Shown here piece after piece: positions 1 through 15,530 of a stretch of 64,000 nt of DNA (its first letter is position 1; each line of letters starts with the position of its first letter). The stretch is from Chamaelirium japonicum. Its lineage: Eukaryota > Streptophyta > Magnoliopsida > Liliales > Melanthiaceae. Under the pieces are notes generated by a model. It had not been told where the DNA came from. It worked only from the letters and a program-made list of their open reading frames with translations, and ran no database searches. The stretch covers positions 496,001-560,000 of the forward strand of contig CANTAL010000095.1 of assembly GCA_947650365.1 (NCBI GenBank), read 5' to 3'. The position numbers and the translations under genes are program-made.

Positions 1-3000
1 AATGTATCCATAATGGATCATACGAATGAGTAAGAATGGATCGTACGAATGAAATAGAATGGATTGCGCGAATGAATTAGAATGGACCGTACGAATGAAT
101 TAGAATGGATACATTCGTGCGAATGAATTAGAATGGATCGTACGAATGAATTAGAATGGATCGTACGAACGAATTAGAATGGATCGTACGAATAAATTAG
201 AATGGATACATTATTCCGAATGAATTAGAATGGATCATACGAATGAGTAAGAATGGATCGTACGAATGAAATAGAATAGATTGTACGAATGAATTATAAT
301 GGATCCTACGAATGAATTAGATTAGATCGTGCGAAAGAATTAGAATGGATTGTATGAATGAATTAGTATGAATTCGTACGATCCATTCGAATTCATTCGC
401 ACGATCCATTCTAATTCATTCATACGATCCATTCTAATTCATTCATACAATCCATTCTAATTCTTTCACACGATCCATTCTAATTCATTCGTAGGATCCA
501 TTCTAATTCATTCGTATAATCTATTCTATTTCATTCGTACGATCGATTCTTACTCATTCGTATGATCCATTCTAAGTCATTCGGATGAATGTATCCATTC
601 TAATTTATTCGTACGATCCATTCTAATTCATTCATACGATCCATTCTAATTCTTTCGTACGATCCATTCTAATTCATTCGTCCGATCCATTCTAATTCAT
701 TCGCACGAATGTATCTATTCTAATTCATTCGTACGATCCATTCGAATTCATTCGTACGATCCATTCTAATTCATTCGTAAGATCCATTCATTCGTACGAT
801 CCATTCTAATGGATACATTTGTGCGAATGAATCTATATGGATTGTATGAATGAATTACAATGGATCGTACGAATGAATTAGAATGGATCGTACGAATGAA
901 TTAGAATAGCACATACGAATAAATTAGAATGAATCGTATGAATGAATTAGAATGGTTACATTCGTGCGAATGAATTAGAATAGATCGTACGAATGAATTA
1001 GAATGGATCGTACGAATAAATTAGAATGGATCGTGGGAATGAATTAGAATGGATCGTACGAATGAATTAGAATGGATCCACCGAATGAGTTAGAATGGAT
1101 CATACGAATGAATTAGAATGGATTGTACGAATGAATTAGAATGGATTCTGCGAATGAATTAGAATGGATCGTATGAATGAATAAGAATGGATCGTACGAA
1201 TGAATTAGAATGATTAGAATGGATCGTATGAGTGAATTAGAATGGATCATACGAATTAATTAGAATAGATCATACGAATGAATTAGAATGGATTGTACGA
1301 ATGAATTAGAATGGATCGTACGAATGAATTAGAATGGATACATTCGTGCGAATGAATTAGAATGGATTGTGCGAATGAATAAGAACAGATCGTGCGAATG
1401 AATTAGAATGGATCGTACGAATGAATTAGAATGGATCGTGCGAAGAATTAGAATGGATCGTACGAATGAATTAGAATGGATCGTGTGAAAGAATTAGAAT
1501 GGATCGTACGAATGAATTAGAATTGATCGTGCGAATGAATTAGAATGGATCGTACGAATGATTAGAATGGATACATTCGTGCGAATGAATTAGAATGGAT
1601 CGTACGAATGAATTAGAATGGATCGTACGAATGAATTAGAATAGATCGTACGAATGAATTAGAATGGATCGTACGAAGGAATTAGAATGGATCGTACGAA
1701 TGAATTAGAATGGATATATTCGTGCAAATAAATTAGAATGGATCATATGAATGTATTAGAATGGATCGTATGAGTGAATTAGAATGGATTGTACGAATGA
1801 ATTAGAATAGATCGCATGAATGAATTAGAACTGATCGTACGAAAGAATTAGAATGGATCGTACGAATGAATTAGAATGGATACATTTGTGCGAATGAATT
1901 AGAATGAATCGTACGAATGAATTAGAATGGATCGTATGAATGAATTAGAATGGATACATTCGTGCGAATGAATTAGAATGGATCGTGCGAATCCATTAGA
2001 CTGGATCGTGCGAATGAATAAGAATGGATCAGACGAATGAATTAGAAGGGATCGTATGAATTAATTAGAATAGATACATTCGTGCGAATGAATTAGAATG
2101 GATTGTATGAATGAAGTAGAATGGATCGTACGAATGAATTAGAATGGATCATACGAATTAATTAGAATGGATCATACGAATGAATTAGAATGGATCGTAC
2201 GAATGAACTAGAATGGATCGTACGAATGAACTTGAATGGATACATTCGTGCGAATGAATTAGAATGGATCGTACGAGTGAATTAGAATGGATAGCACGAT
2301 TCATTCTAATTCATTCGTACGATCCATTCTAATACATTCGTACGATTCATGTTAATTCATTCGCACGATCCATTCTAATTCATTCGTACGATCCATTCTT
2401 ATTCATTCATATGATCCATTCTAATTCATTCGTACGATCCATTCTAATTCATTCGTACGATCCATTCTAATTCATTCGCACGATCCATTCTAATCCATTC
2501 TAATTCATTTGTACGATCCATTCTAATTCTTTCACACGATCCATTCTAATTCATTCTAATCCATTCTAATTCATTCGTACAATCTATTCTATTTCATTCG
2601 TACAAATGAACTAGAGTGGATACATTCGTACGAATGAATTAGAATTGGTCATACGAATTAATTAGAATGGGTCATACGAATGAATTAGAATGGATCGTAC
2701 GAAGGAATTAGAATGGATCGTACGAATGAACTAGAATGGATTAGAATGGATCGTACGAATGAATTAGAATGGATCGTACGAATGAATTAGAATGGATCAT
2801 ACGAATTAATTAGAATGGATCACACGAATGAATTATAATGGATCGTACGAATGAATTAGAATGGATCGTTCGAATGAATTAGAATGGATACATTCATGCG
2901 AATGAATTAGAATGGATTGTGCGAATGAATAAGAATAGATCGTGCGAATGAATTAGAATAGATCGTACGAATGAATTAGAATGGATCGTGCGAAAGAATT

Positions 3001-6000
3001 AGAATGGATCGTACGAATGAATTAGAATGGATACATTTGTGCGAATGAATTAGAATGGATCGTACGAATGAATTAGAATGGATCGTATGAATGAATTAGA
3101 ATGGATCGTACGAATGAATTAAAATGGATCGTGCGAATGAATTAGAATGGATCGTACGAATGAATTAGAATCGATCGTACGAATGAAGTAGAATGGATAC
3201 ATTCGTGCGAATAAATTAGAATGGATCGTACGAATGAATTAGAATGGATCGTACGAATGAATTAGAATGGATCTTACGAATGAATTAGAATGGATCGTAC
3301 GAATGAATTAGAATGGATACAATGAATTAGAATAGATCGTACGAATGAATTAGAATGGATCGTACGAAGGAATTAGAATGGATCGTACGAATGAACTAGA
3401 ATGGATTAGAATGGATCGTACGAATGAATTAGAATGGAACGTACGAATGAATTAGAATGGATCGTACGAATGAATTAGAATGGATCATATGAATTAATTA
3501 GAATGGATCATACGAATGAATTAGAATGGATCGTACGAATGAATTAGAATGGACCGTACGAATGAATTAGAATGGATACATTCGTGCGAATGAATTAGAA
3601 TGTATTGTGCGAATGAATAAGAACAGATCGTGCGAATGAATTAGAATGGATCGTACGAATGAATTAGAATGGATCGTGCGAATGAATTAGAATGGATCGT
3701 ACGAATGAATTAGAATGGATACATTTGTGCGAATGAATTAGAATGGATCGTACGAATGAATTAGAATGGATCATATGAATGAATTAGAATGGATCGTACG
3801 AATGAATTAGAATGGATCGTGCGAATGAATTAGAATGGATCGTACGATCCATTCGAATTCATTCGCACGATCCATTCTAATTCATTCGTACGATCCATTC
3901 TAATTCATTCATACGATCCATTCTAATTCATTCGTACGATCCATTCTAATTCATTCGCAATCTATTCTAATTCATTCGTACGAATGGATACATTCGTGTG
4001 AATGAATTAGAATGGATTGTGTGAAAGAATTAGAATGGATCGTATGAATGACATAGAATGGATCGTACGAATGAATTAGAATGGTTACATTCGTGCGAAT
4101 GAATTAGAATAGATCGTGCGAATGAATTAAAATGGATTAGTACGAATGAATTAGAATGGATACATTCGTGCGAATCAATTAGAATGGATCGTACCAATGA
4201 GTAAGAATGGATCGTACGAATGAAATAGAATGGATTGTGCGAATGAATTAGAATGGATCGTACGAATGAATTAGAATAGATCGTACGAATTAATTAGAAT
4301 GGATACATTCGTGCGAATGAATTAGAATGGATTGTATGAATGAATTAGAATGGATCGTACGAATAAATTAGAATGGATCATACGAATTAATTAGAATAGA
4401 TCCTACGAATGAATTAGAATGGATCGTACGAATGAATTAGAATGGATCGTACGAATGAATTAGAATGGATACATTCGTGCGAATGAATTAGAATGGATTG
4501 TGCGAATGAATAAGAACAGATCATGCGAATGAATTAGAATGGATCGTACGAATGAATTAGAATGGATCGTGCGAATGAATTAGAATGGATCGTACGAATG
4601 AATTAGAATGGATACATTTGTGCGAATGAATTAGAAGGGATCGTATGAATGTATTAGAATGGATCATATGAGTGAATTAGATTGGATCGTATGAGTGAAT
4701 TAGAATGGATCGTATCAATGAATTAGAATGGATCGTACGAATAAATTAGAATGGATCGTACGAATGAATTAGAATGGATCATACGAATGAAATAGAATAG
4801 ATTGTACGACTGAATTAGAATTGATCCTACGAATGAATTAGAATAGATCGTGTGAAAGAATTAGAATGGATTGTATGAACGAATTAGAATGAATTCGTAC
4901 GATCCATTCGAATTCATTCGCACGATCCATTCTAATTCATTCATACGATCCATTCTAATTCATTCATACAATCCATTCTAATTCTTTCACACGATCCATT
5001 CTAATTCATTCGTAGGATCCATTCTAATTCATTCGTACAATCTATTCTATTTCATTCGTACGATCCATTCTTACTCATTCGTATGATCCATTCTAATTCA
5101 TTCGGACGAATGTATCCATTCTAATTTATTCGTACGATCCATTCTAATTCATTCGTACGATCCATTCTAATTTATTCGTACGATCCATTCTAATTCATTC
5201 GTCCGATCAATTCTAATTCATTCGCACGAATGTATCCATTCTAATTCATTCGTACGATCCATTCTAGTTCATTCGTACGATCCATTCTAATTCATTCGTA
5301 TGATCCATTCTAATTAATTCGTATGATCCATTCTAATTCATTCGTACGATCCATTCTAATTCATTCATACAATCCATTGTAATTCATTCATACGATCCTT
5401 TCTAATTCACTCATACGATCCATTCTAATACATTCATACGATCCATTCTAATTAATTTGCATGAATATATCCATTCTAATTCATTCGTACGATCCATTCT
5501 AATTCCTTCATACGATCCATTCTAATTCATTCGTACGAACTATTCTAATTCATTCGTACGATCCATTCTAATTCATTCGTACGAATGAATTAGAATGGAT
5601 ACATTCGTGCGAATGAATTAGAATGGATACATTCGTGCGAAAGAATTAGAATAGATCGTATGAATGAATTAGAATGGATCCTATGAATGAATTAGAATGG
5701 ATTGTGCGAATGAATTAGAATGGATCGTACGAATGAATTAGAATGGATCGTGCGAATGAATTAGAATGGATCGTACGAATGAATTAGAATGGATCGTACG
5801 AATGAACTAGAATGGATACATTCGTGCGAATGAATTAGAATAGATCGTACGAATGAATTAGAATGGATCGTACGAATGAATTAGAATGGATACATTCGTG
5901 CGAATGAATTAGAAGGGATCGTATGAATGTATTAGAATGGATCATATGAGTGAATTAGATTGGATCGTATGAGTGAATTAGAATGGATCGTATCAATGAA

Positions 6001-9000
6001 TTAGAATGGATCGTACGAATGAATTAGAATGGATCGTACGAATGAATTAGAATGGATCATACGAATGAAATAGAATAGATTGTACGACTGAATTAGAATG
6101 GATCCTACGAATGAATTAGAATAGATCGTGTGAAAGAATTAGAATGGATTGTATGAACGAATTAGAATGAATTCGTACGATCCATTCGAATTCATTCGCA
6201 CGATCCATTCTAATTCATTCATACGATCCATTCTAATTCATTCATACAATCCATTCTAATTCTTTCACACGATCCATTCTAATTCATTCGTAGGATCCAT
6301 TCTAATTCATTCGTACAATCTATTCTATTTCATTCGTACGATCCATTCTTACTCATTCGTATGATCCATTCTAATTCATTCGGACGAATGTATCCATTCT
6401 AATTTATTCGTATGATCCATTCTAATTCATTCGTACGATCCATTCTAATTCATTCGTACGATCCATTCTAATTCATTCGTCCGATCAATTCTAATTCATT
6501 CGCACGAATGTATCCATTCTAATTCATTCGTACGATCCATTCTAATTCATTCGTACGATCCATTCTAATTCATTCGTATGATCCATCTAATTAATTCGTA
6601 TGATCCATTCTAATTCATTCGTACGATCCATTCTAATTCATTCATACAATCCATTGTAATTCATTCATACGATCCTTTCTAATTCACTCATACGATCCAT
6701 TCTAATACATTCATACGATCCATTCTAATTAATTTGCATGAATATATCCATTCTAATTCATTCGTACGATCCATTCTAATTCCTTCATACGATCCATTCT
6801 AATTCATTCGTACGAACTATTCTAATTCATTCGTACGATCCATTCTAATTCATTCGTACGAATGAATTAGAATGGATACATTCGTGCGAATGAATTAGAA
6901 TGGATACATTCGTGCGAAAGAATTAGAATAGATCGTATGAATGAATTAGAATGGATCCTATGAATGAATTAGAATGGATTGTGCGAATGAATTAGAATGG
7001 ATCGTACGAATGAATTAGAATGGATCGTGCTAATGAATTAGAATTGATCGAACGAATGAATTAGCATGATCGTGCTAATGAATTAGAATGGATCGTACGA
7101 ATGAATTAGAATGGATCAAATGAATAAATTAGAATGGTCACATTCATACGAATGAATTAGAATGGATCGTACGAATGGATTAGTATGGATCGTACGAATG
7201 GATTAGAATGGATACATTCGAGCGAATGAATTAGAATGGATCGTACGAATGAATTAGAATGGATCGTACGAATAAATTAGAATGGATACATTCGTCCGAA
7301 TGAATTAGAATGGATCATACGAATGAGTAAGAATGGATCGTACGAATGAAATAGAATAGATTGTACGAATGAATTAGAATGGATTCGTACGAATGAATTA
7401 GAATGGATCGTACGAATGAACTAAAATGGATCATACGAATTAATTTGAATGGATCGTACGAATGAATTAGAATGGATCGTACAAATGAATTAGAATGGAT
7501 ACATTCGTGCGAATGAATTAGAATGGATCGGACGAATGAATTAGAATAGATCGTACGAATGAATTAGAATGGATCGTACGAATGGATTAGAATGGATACA
7601 TTCGTGCGAATGAATTAGAATGGATTGTATGAATGAATTAGAATGGATCGTACGAATGAATTAGAATGGATCATACGAATGGATTAGAATGGATCGTACG
7701 AATGGATTAGAATGGATTGTACGAATGAATTAGAATGGATCCTACGAATGAATTAGAATGGATCGTGTGAAAGAATTAGAATGGATTGTATGAATGAATT
7801 AGAATGGATCGTATGAATGAATTAGAATGGATCGTGCGAATGAATTAGAATTGATCGAACGAATGAATTAGCATGGATCGTGCTAATGAATTAGAATGGA
7901 ACGTACGAATGAATTAGAATGGATCGTGTGAAAGAATTAGAGTGGATTGTATGAATGAATTAGAATGAATTCGTACGATCCATTCGAATTCATTCGCACG
8001 ATCCATTCTAATTCGTTCATATGATCCATTCAAATTCATTCATACAATCCATTCTAATTCTTTCACACGATCCATTCTAATTCATTCATAGGATCCATTC
8101 TAATTCATTTGTATAATCCATTCTAATCCATTCGTACGATCCATTTAATTCATTCGTACGATCCATTCTAATTCATTCGTACGATCCATTCTAATTCATT
8201 CATACAATCCATTCTAATTCATTCGCACGAATGTATCCATTCTAATCCATTCGTACGATCTATTCTAATTCATTCGTAAGATCCATTCTATTTCATTCGT
8301 ACGATCCATTCTAATTTATTCGTACGATACATTTTATTTCATTCGTACGATCCAATCTAATTCATTCGCACAAATCTATCCATTCTAATTCATTCGTACA
8401 ATCCATTCTATTTCATTCGTACGATCCATTCTTACTCATTCGTATGATCCATTCTAATTCATTCGTACGATCCATTCTAATTAATTCGTACGATCCATTC
8501 TAATTAATTCGCACGATCATTTCTAATTCATTCATACGATCCATTCTAATTCATTCATATGATCCATTCTAATTCATTCCTACAATCCATTCTAATTCAT
8601 TCGCCCGATCCATTCTAATTCATTCATACGATCCATTCTATTCGAATGGATCATGCGATCCATTTGAATTCATTCGCACGATCCATTCTAATTCATTCAT
8701 ATGATCCATTCTAATTCATTCATACAATGCATTCTAATTCTTTCACACGATCCATTCTAATTCATTCGTACGATCCATTCTAATTCATTCGTACAATCCA
8801 TTCTATTTCATTTGTACGATCCATTCTTACTCATTCGTATGATCCATTCTAATTCATTCGTACGATCCATTCTAATTCATTTGTACGATCCATTCTAATT
8901 CTTTCACACGATCCATTCTAATTCATTCGTAGGATCCATTCTAATTCATTCATACAATCTATTCTAATTCATTCGTACGATCCATTCTAATTCATTCGTA

Positions 9001-9004
9001 CGAT
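1..9004. repeat. Orientation map of satellite blocks, 0-9 kb
   Basis: Blocks in order (F forward, R reverse complement; edges about 10 bp): F to 369, R to 808, F to 2293, R to 2603, F to 3842, R to 3980, F to 4893, R to 5580, F to 6171, R to 6858, F to 7969, R to 9004. The F-to-R switches near 370, 4893, 6171 and 7969 share one junction: a GAATTC site, then GTACGATCCATTCG, then a second GAATTC. Near 8640 a single monomer is inverted inside the R block (TTCGAATGGATCATGCG). Confidence 0.85.
4634..7023. repeat. Tandem duplication, period about 1278 bp
   Basis: The rare variant TTAGAAGGGATCG occurs at 4634 and again at 5912. The following F and R blocks then repeat in the same order with the same private variants, for example GAATGTATTAG, TAGATTGGATCG, CGTATCAATG and a GATCCTTTC variant. 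The second copy lacks one T near 6595. The copies stay parallel until about 7023. The unit includes both orientations (F, R, F), so it arose after the inversions. Confidence 0.85.
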
Positions 9005-12000
9005 CGTATGAATGAATTAGAATGGATCGTACGGAATGAATTAGAATGGATTGTATGAATGAATTAGAATGGATACATTCGTGCGAATTAATTAGAATGG
9101 ATCATACGAATGAGTAAGAATGGATCGTACGAATGAAATAGAATGGATTGTACGAATAAATTAGAATGGATCGTACAAATGAATTAGAATGGATCGTACG
9201 AATGAATTAGAATGGATCATACGAATGAATTAGAATGGATCGTGTGAAAGAATTAGAATGGATTGTATGAATGAATTAGAATTGATCGTATGAATGAATT
9301 ATAATGGATCGTACGAATGAATTAGAATGGATCGTACGAATGAACTAGAATGGATACATTCGTGCGAATGAATTAGAATGGATCGTACGAATGAATTAGA
9401 ATGAATCGTACGAATGAATTAGAATGGATCTTACGAATGAATTAGAATGGATCGTACGAATGCACGATCCATGCTAATTCATTCGTTCGATCAATTCTAA
9501 TTCATTAGCACGATCCATTCTAATTCATTCATATGATCCATTCTAATTCATTCGCACGATCCATTCTAATTCATTCGTACGATCCATTCTAATTCTTTCA
9601 CACGATCCATTCTAATTCATTCGTACGATCCATTCTAATTCATTCGTACGATCTATTCTAATTCATTCGTACGATCCATTCTAATTCCTTTGTACGATCC
9701 ATTCTAATTCATTCATACAATCTATTCTAATTCATTCATACAATCCATTCTAATTCTTTCACACGATCCATTCTAATTCATTCATACGATCCATTCTAAT
9801 TCATTCATACAATCCATTCTAATTCTTTCACACGATCCATTCTAATTCATTCGTACGTTTCATTCTAATTCATTAGCACGATCCATGCTTATTCATTCGT
9901 TCGATCAATTCTAATTCATTAGCACGATCCATTCTAATTCATTCGTACGATCCACTCTAATTCATTCGCACAATCCATTCTAATTCATTCAAAGGATCCA
10001 TTCTAATTCATTCATACGATCTATTCTAATTCTTTCGCACGAATGTATCCATTCTAATTCATTCGCACGAATGTATCCATTCTAATTCATTCGTACGATC
10101 CATTCTAATTCATTCGTACGATCCATTCTTACTCATTCGTATGATCCATTCTAATTCATTCTCACGAATGTATCCATTCTAAATTATTCGTACGATCCAT
10201 TCTAATTCATTCGTACGATCCATTCTAAATCATTCGTACAATCCCTTCTATTTCATTCGTACGATCAATTCTAATTCATTAGCACGATCCATTCTAATTC
10301 ATTCGTACGATCCATTCAAATTCATTCGCACGATCCATTCTAATTTATTCGTACAATCCATTCTATTTCATTCGTACGATCCATTCTTACTCATTCGTAT
10401 GATCCATTCTAATTCATTCGTACGATCCATTCTAATTCATTCGTACGATCGTACGAATGAATTAGAATGGATCTTATGGAATGAATTAGAATGGATTGTA
10501 TGAACGAATTAGAATGGATACATTCGTGCGAATGAATTAGAATAGATCGTTCGAGTGAATTAGAATGGATCGTATGAATGAATTAGAATGGATACATTCG
10601 TGCGAATAAATTAGAATGGATCGGACGAATGAATTAGAATGGATCGTACGAATGAACTAGAATGGATACATTCGTGCGAATGAATTAGAATGGATCGTAC
10701 GAATGAATTAGAATGGATCGTACGAATGAATTAGAATGGATCTTACGAATGAATTAGAATGGATCGTACGAATGAATCAGAATGGATCGTACGAATGAAT
10801 TAGAATGGATACATTCGTGCGAATGAATTAGAATGGATCGGACGAATGAATTAGAATGGATCGTACGAATGAATTAGAATGGATCCAATGAATGAATTAG
10901 AATGGTTACATTCATGCGAATGAATTAGAATGGATCGTACGAATGGATTAGAATGGATCGTACGAATGGATTAGAATGGATACATTCGAGCGAATGAATT
11001 AGAATGGATCGTACGAATGAATTAGAATGGATCGTACGAATGGATTAGAATGGATCCTACGAATGGATTAGAATGGATACCTTTGTGCATATGAAATAGA
11101 ATGGATCGTATGAATGAATTAGAATGGATCATATTAATGAATTAGAATGGATCGTACGAATGAATTAGAATGGATACATTCGTGCGAATGAATTAGAATG
11201 GATCGTGCGAATCCATTAGACTGGATCGTGCAAATGAACAAGAATGGATCATACGAATGAATTAGAATGGATCATACGAATTAGAATGAATTAGAATGAA
11301 TTAAAATGAATCGTATGAATTAGAATGGATCGTACGAATGAATTAGAATGGATCGTGCGAATGAATTAGAATGGATCGTACGAATGAATTAGAATGGATC
11401 GTGCGTATGAATTAGAATGGATCGTACCAATGAGTAAAAATGGATCGTACGAATGAATAGAATGGATCATATGAATGAATTAGAATGGATACATTCGTGT
11501 GAATGAATTAGAATGGATCGTATGAATGAATTAGAATAGATTTTGTGAAAGAATTAGAATGGATTAGAATGGATCGTACGAATGAATTAGAATGGATACA
11601 TTCGTGCGAATGAATTAGAATGGATCGGATGAATGAATTAGAATGAATCGTACGAATGAATTAGAATGGATCGTACAAATGAATTAGAATAGATTGTACG
11701 AATGAATTAGAATGGATCAAATGAATGAATTAGAATGGTTACATTCATGCGAATGAATTAGAATGGATCGTACAAATGGATTAGAATGGATCGTACGAAT
11801 GGATTAGAATGGATACATTCGTGCGAATGAATTAGAATGGATCGTACGAATGAATTAGAATGGATCGTACGAACGAATTAGAATAGATCTTACGAATGAA
11901 TTAGAATGGATCGTACGAATGAATTAGAATGGATCGTACGAATGAATTAGAATGGATACATTCGTGCGAATGAATTAGAATGGATCGGACGAATGAATTA

Positions 12001-15000
12001 GAATGGATCGTACAAATGAATTAGAATGGATCAAAAGAATGAATTAGAATGGTTACATTCATGCGAATGAATTAGAATGGATCGTATGGAATGAATTAGA
12101 ATGGATTGTATGAATGAATTAGAATGGATACATTCATGCGAATCAATTAGAATGGATCATACGAATGAGTAAGAATGGATCGTACGAATGAAATAGAATG
12201 GATTGTATGAATGAATTAAAATGGATCGTACAAATGTATCAGAATAGATCGTACGAATGAATTAGAATGGATCGTACGAATGAATTAGAATGGATCGTGC
12301 GAATGAATTAGAATGGATCGTACCAATGAGTAAGAATGGATCGTATAAATGAATAGAATGGATCGTATAAATGAATTAGAATGGATACATTCGTGTGAAT
12401 GAATTAGAATGGATCGTATGAATGAATTAGAATAGATTTTGTGAAAGAATTAGAATGGATTATAATGGATCGTACGAATAAATTAGAATGGATACATTCG
12501 TGCGAATGAATTAGAATGGATCAGAAGAATGAATTAGAATGGATCGTACGAATGAATTAGAATGGATCGTACGAATGAATTAGAATAGATTGTGCGAATG
12601 AATTAGAATGGATCGTACGAATGAATTAGAATGGATCGTATGAATGAATTATAATGGATCATACGAATGAGTAAGAATGGATCGTACGAATGAATTAGAA
12701 TGGATCGTACGAATGAATTAGAATGGATCGTACGAATAAATTAGAACGGATACATTCGTCCGAATGAATTAGAATGGATCATACGAATGAGTAAGAATGG
12801 ATCGTACGAATGAAATAGAATAGATTGTACGAATGAATTAGAATGGATCCTACGAATGAATTAGAATAGATATATTCGTGCAAATGAATTAGAATGGATC
12901 GTATGAATGTATTAGAATGGATCGTATGAGTGAATTAGATAGGATCATGCAAATGAATTAGAATGGATTGTATGAATGAATTAGAATGGATCGTACGAAT
13001 GAATTAGAATGGATCGTACGAATGAATTAGAATAGATCGTACGAATGAACTAGAATGGATATATTCGTGCGAATGAATTAGAATGGATCGTACGAATGAA
13101 TTAGAATGGATCGTGCGAATGAATTAGAATGGATTGTATGAATGAATTAGAATAGATCGTATGAATGAATTAGAAAGGATCGTACGAATGAATTAGAAAG
13201 GATCGTACGAATGAATTAGAATGGATCGTACGAATGAATTAGAATGGATCATACGAATTAATTAGAATGGATCATACGAATGAATTAGAATGGATCGTAC
13301 AAATGAATTAGAATAGATCGTACGAATGAATTAGAATGGATCATGTGAAAGAATTAGAATGGATCGTACAAATGAATTAGAATGGATTAGAATGGATCGT
13401 GCGAATGTATTGTATGAATGAATTAGAATGGATTGTATGAATGAATTAGAATGGATCTTACGAATGAGTTAGAATGGATCGTACGAATGAATTAAAATGG
13501 ATCCTACGAATGAATTAGAATGGATACATTCGTGCGAATGAATTAGAATGGATCGTACGAATGAATTAGAATGGATCATGTGAAAGAATTAGAATGGATC
13601 GTACAAATGAATTAGAATGGATTAGAATGGATCGTGCGAATGTATTGTACGAATGAATTAGAATGGATTGTATGAATGAATTAGAATGGATCTTACGAAT
13701 GAGTTAGAATGGATCGTACGAATGAATTAGAATGGATCCTACGAATGAATTAGAATGGATACATTCGTGCGAATGAATTAGAATGGATCGGACGAATGAA
13801 TTAGAATGGTTCGGATGAATGAATTAGAATGGATCGTACGAATAAATTAGAATGGATACATTCGTCCGAATGAATTAGAATGGATCATACAAATGAGTAA
13901 GAATGGATGGTACGAATGAAATAGAATAGATTGTACGAATGAATTAGAATGGATCCTATGAATGAATTAGAATGGATCGTGTGAAAGAATTAGAATGGAT
14001 TGTATGAATGAATTAGAATGGATCGTATGAATGAATTAGAAAGGATCGTATGAATAAATTAGAATGGATCTTACGAATGAACTAGAATGGATACATTCGT
14101 GCAATCTATTCAAATTCATTCGTACAATCTATTCTATTTCATTCGTACGATCCATTCTTACTCATTCGTATGATCCATTCTAATTCATTCGGACGAATAT
14201 ATCCATTCTAATTTATTCGTACGATCCATTCTAATTCATTCATATGATCCATTCTAATTCATTCGTACGATCCATTCTAATTCATTCGTCCGATCCATTC
14301 TAACTCATTCGCACGAATGTATCCATTCTAATTCATTCGTACGGTCCATTCTAATTCATTCGCATAATCCATTCTATTTCATTCGTACGATCCATTCTTA
14401 CTCATTCGTATGATCCATTATGGATACATTCGTGCGAATGAATTAGAATGGATTATACGAATGAGTAAGAATGGATCGTACGAATGAGTTAGAATGGATC
14501 GTGTGAAAGAATTAGAATGGATTGTATGAATGAATTAGAATAGATCGTATGAATGAATTAGAAAGGATCGTACGAATAAATTAGAATGGATCTTACGAAT
14601 GAACTAGAATGGATACATTCGTGCAAATGAATTAGAATGGATCGTATGAATGAATTAGAATGGATCTTACGAATGAATTAGAATGGATCGTACGAATGCA
14701 CGATCCATGCTAATTCATTCGTTCGATCAATTCTAATTCATTAGCACGATCCATTCTAATTCATTCGTACGATCCATTCTAATTCATTCGCATGATCCAT
14801 TCTAATTCATTCGTACGATCCATTCTAATTCTTTCACACGATCCATTCTAATTCATTCGTACGATCCATTCTAATTCATTCGTACGATCTATTCTAATTC
14901 ATTCGTACGATCCATTCTAATTCATTCGTACGATCCATTCTAATTCCTTCGTACGATCCATTCTAATTCATTCATACAATCTATTCTAATTCTTTCACAC

Positions 15001-15530
15001 GATCCATTCTAATTCATTCGTATGATCCATTCTAATTCATTCGTGCAATCCATTCTATTTCATTCGTACGATCCATCCTTACCCATTCGTACGATCCATT
15101 CTAATTCATTCACACGAATGTATCCATTCCTACGAATGAATTAGAATAGATTGTACGAATGAATTAGAATGGATTGTACGAATGAATTAGAATGGATTGT
15201 ATGAATGAATTAGAATGGATCGTACGAATGAATTAGAATGGATCGTGCGAATGAATTAGAATGGATACATTCGTGCGAATAAATTAGAATGGATCGGACG
15301 AATGAATTAGAATTGATCGTACGAATGAATTAGAATAGATCGTACGAATGAATTAGAATGGATCGTACGAATAAATTAGAATAGATACATTCGTCCGAAT
15401 GAATTAGAATGGATCATACGAATGAGTAAGAATGGATCGTACGAATGAAATAGAATAGATTGTACGAATGAATTAGAATGGATCCTACGAATGAATTAGA
15501 ATGGATCGTGCGAATGAATTAGAATGTATT
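9005..15530. repeat. Orientation map of satellite blocks, 9-15.5 kb
   Basis: Blocks in order: F to 9462, R to 10450, F to 14101 (3.65 kb, the longest F block of the window), R to 14416, F to 14699, R to 15128, F to 15530. The switches at 9462 and 14699 share the junction GAATGCACGATCCATGC. The switch at 14416 is the CCATTATGG type. The switch at 10449 is an 18-bp perfect palindrome. The long F block contains a local 235-bp tandem duplication. Confidence 0.85.
13320..13789 (+). repeat. Tandem duplication, period 235 bp
   Basis: The sequence CATGTGAAAGAATTAG at 13342 recurs at 13577. The odd short unit GGATTAGAATGG followed by GTGCGAATGTATTGTA recurs with the same 235-bp offset (13399 and 13634). 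The period equals nine 23-mers plus one 28-mer, if no other indel is present. A diverged relative lies near 53.38-53.53 kb. Confidence 0.8.
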
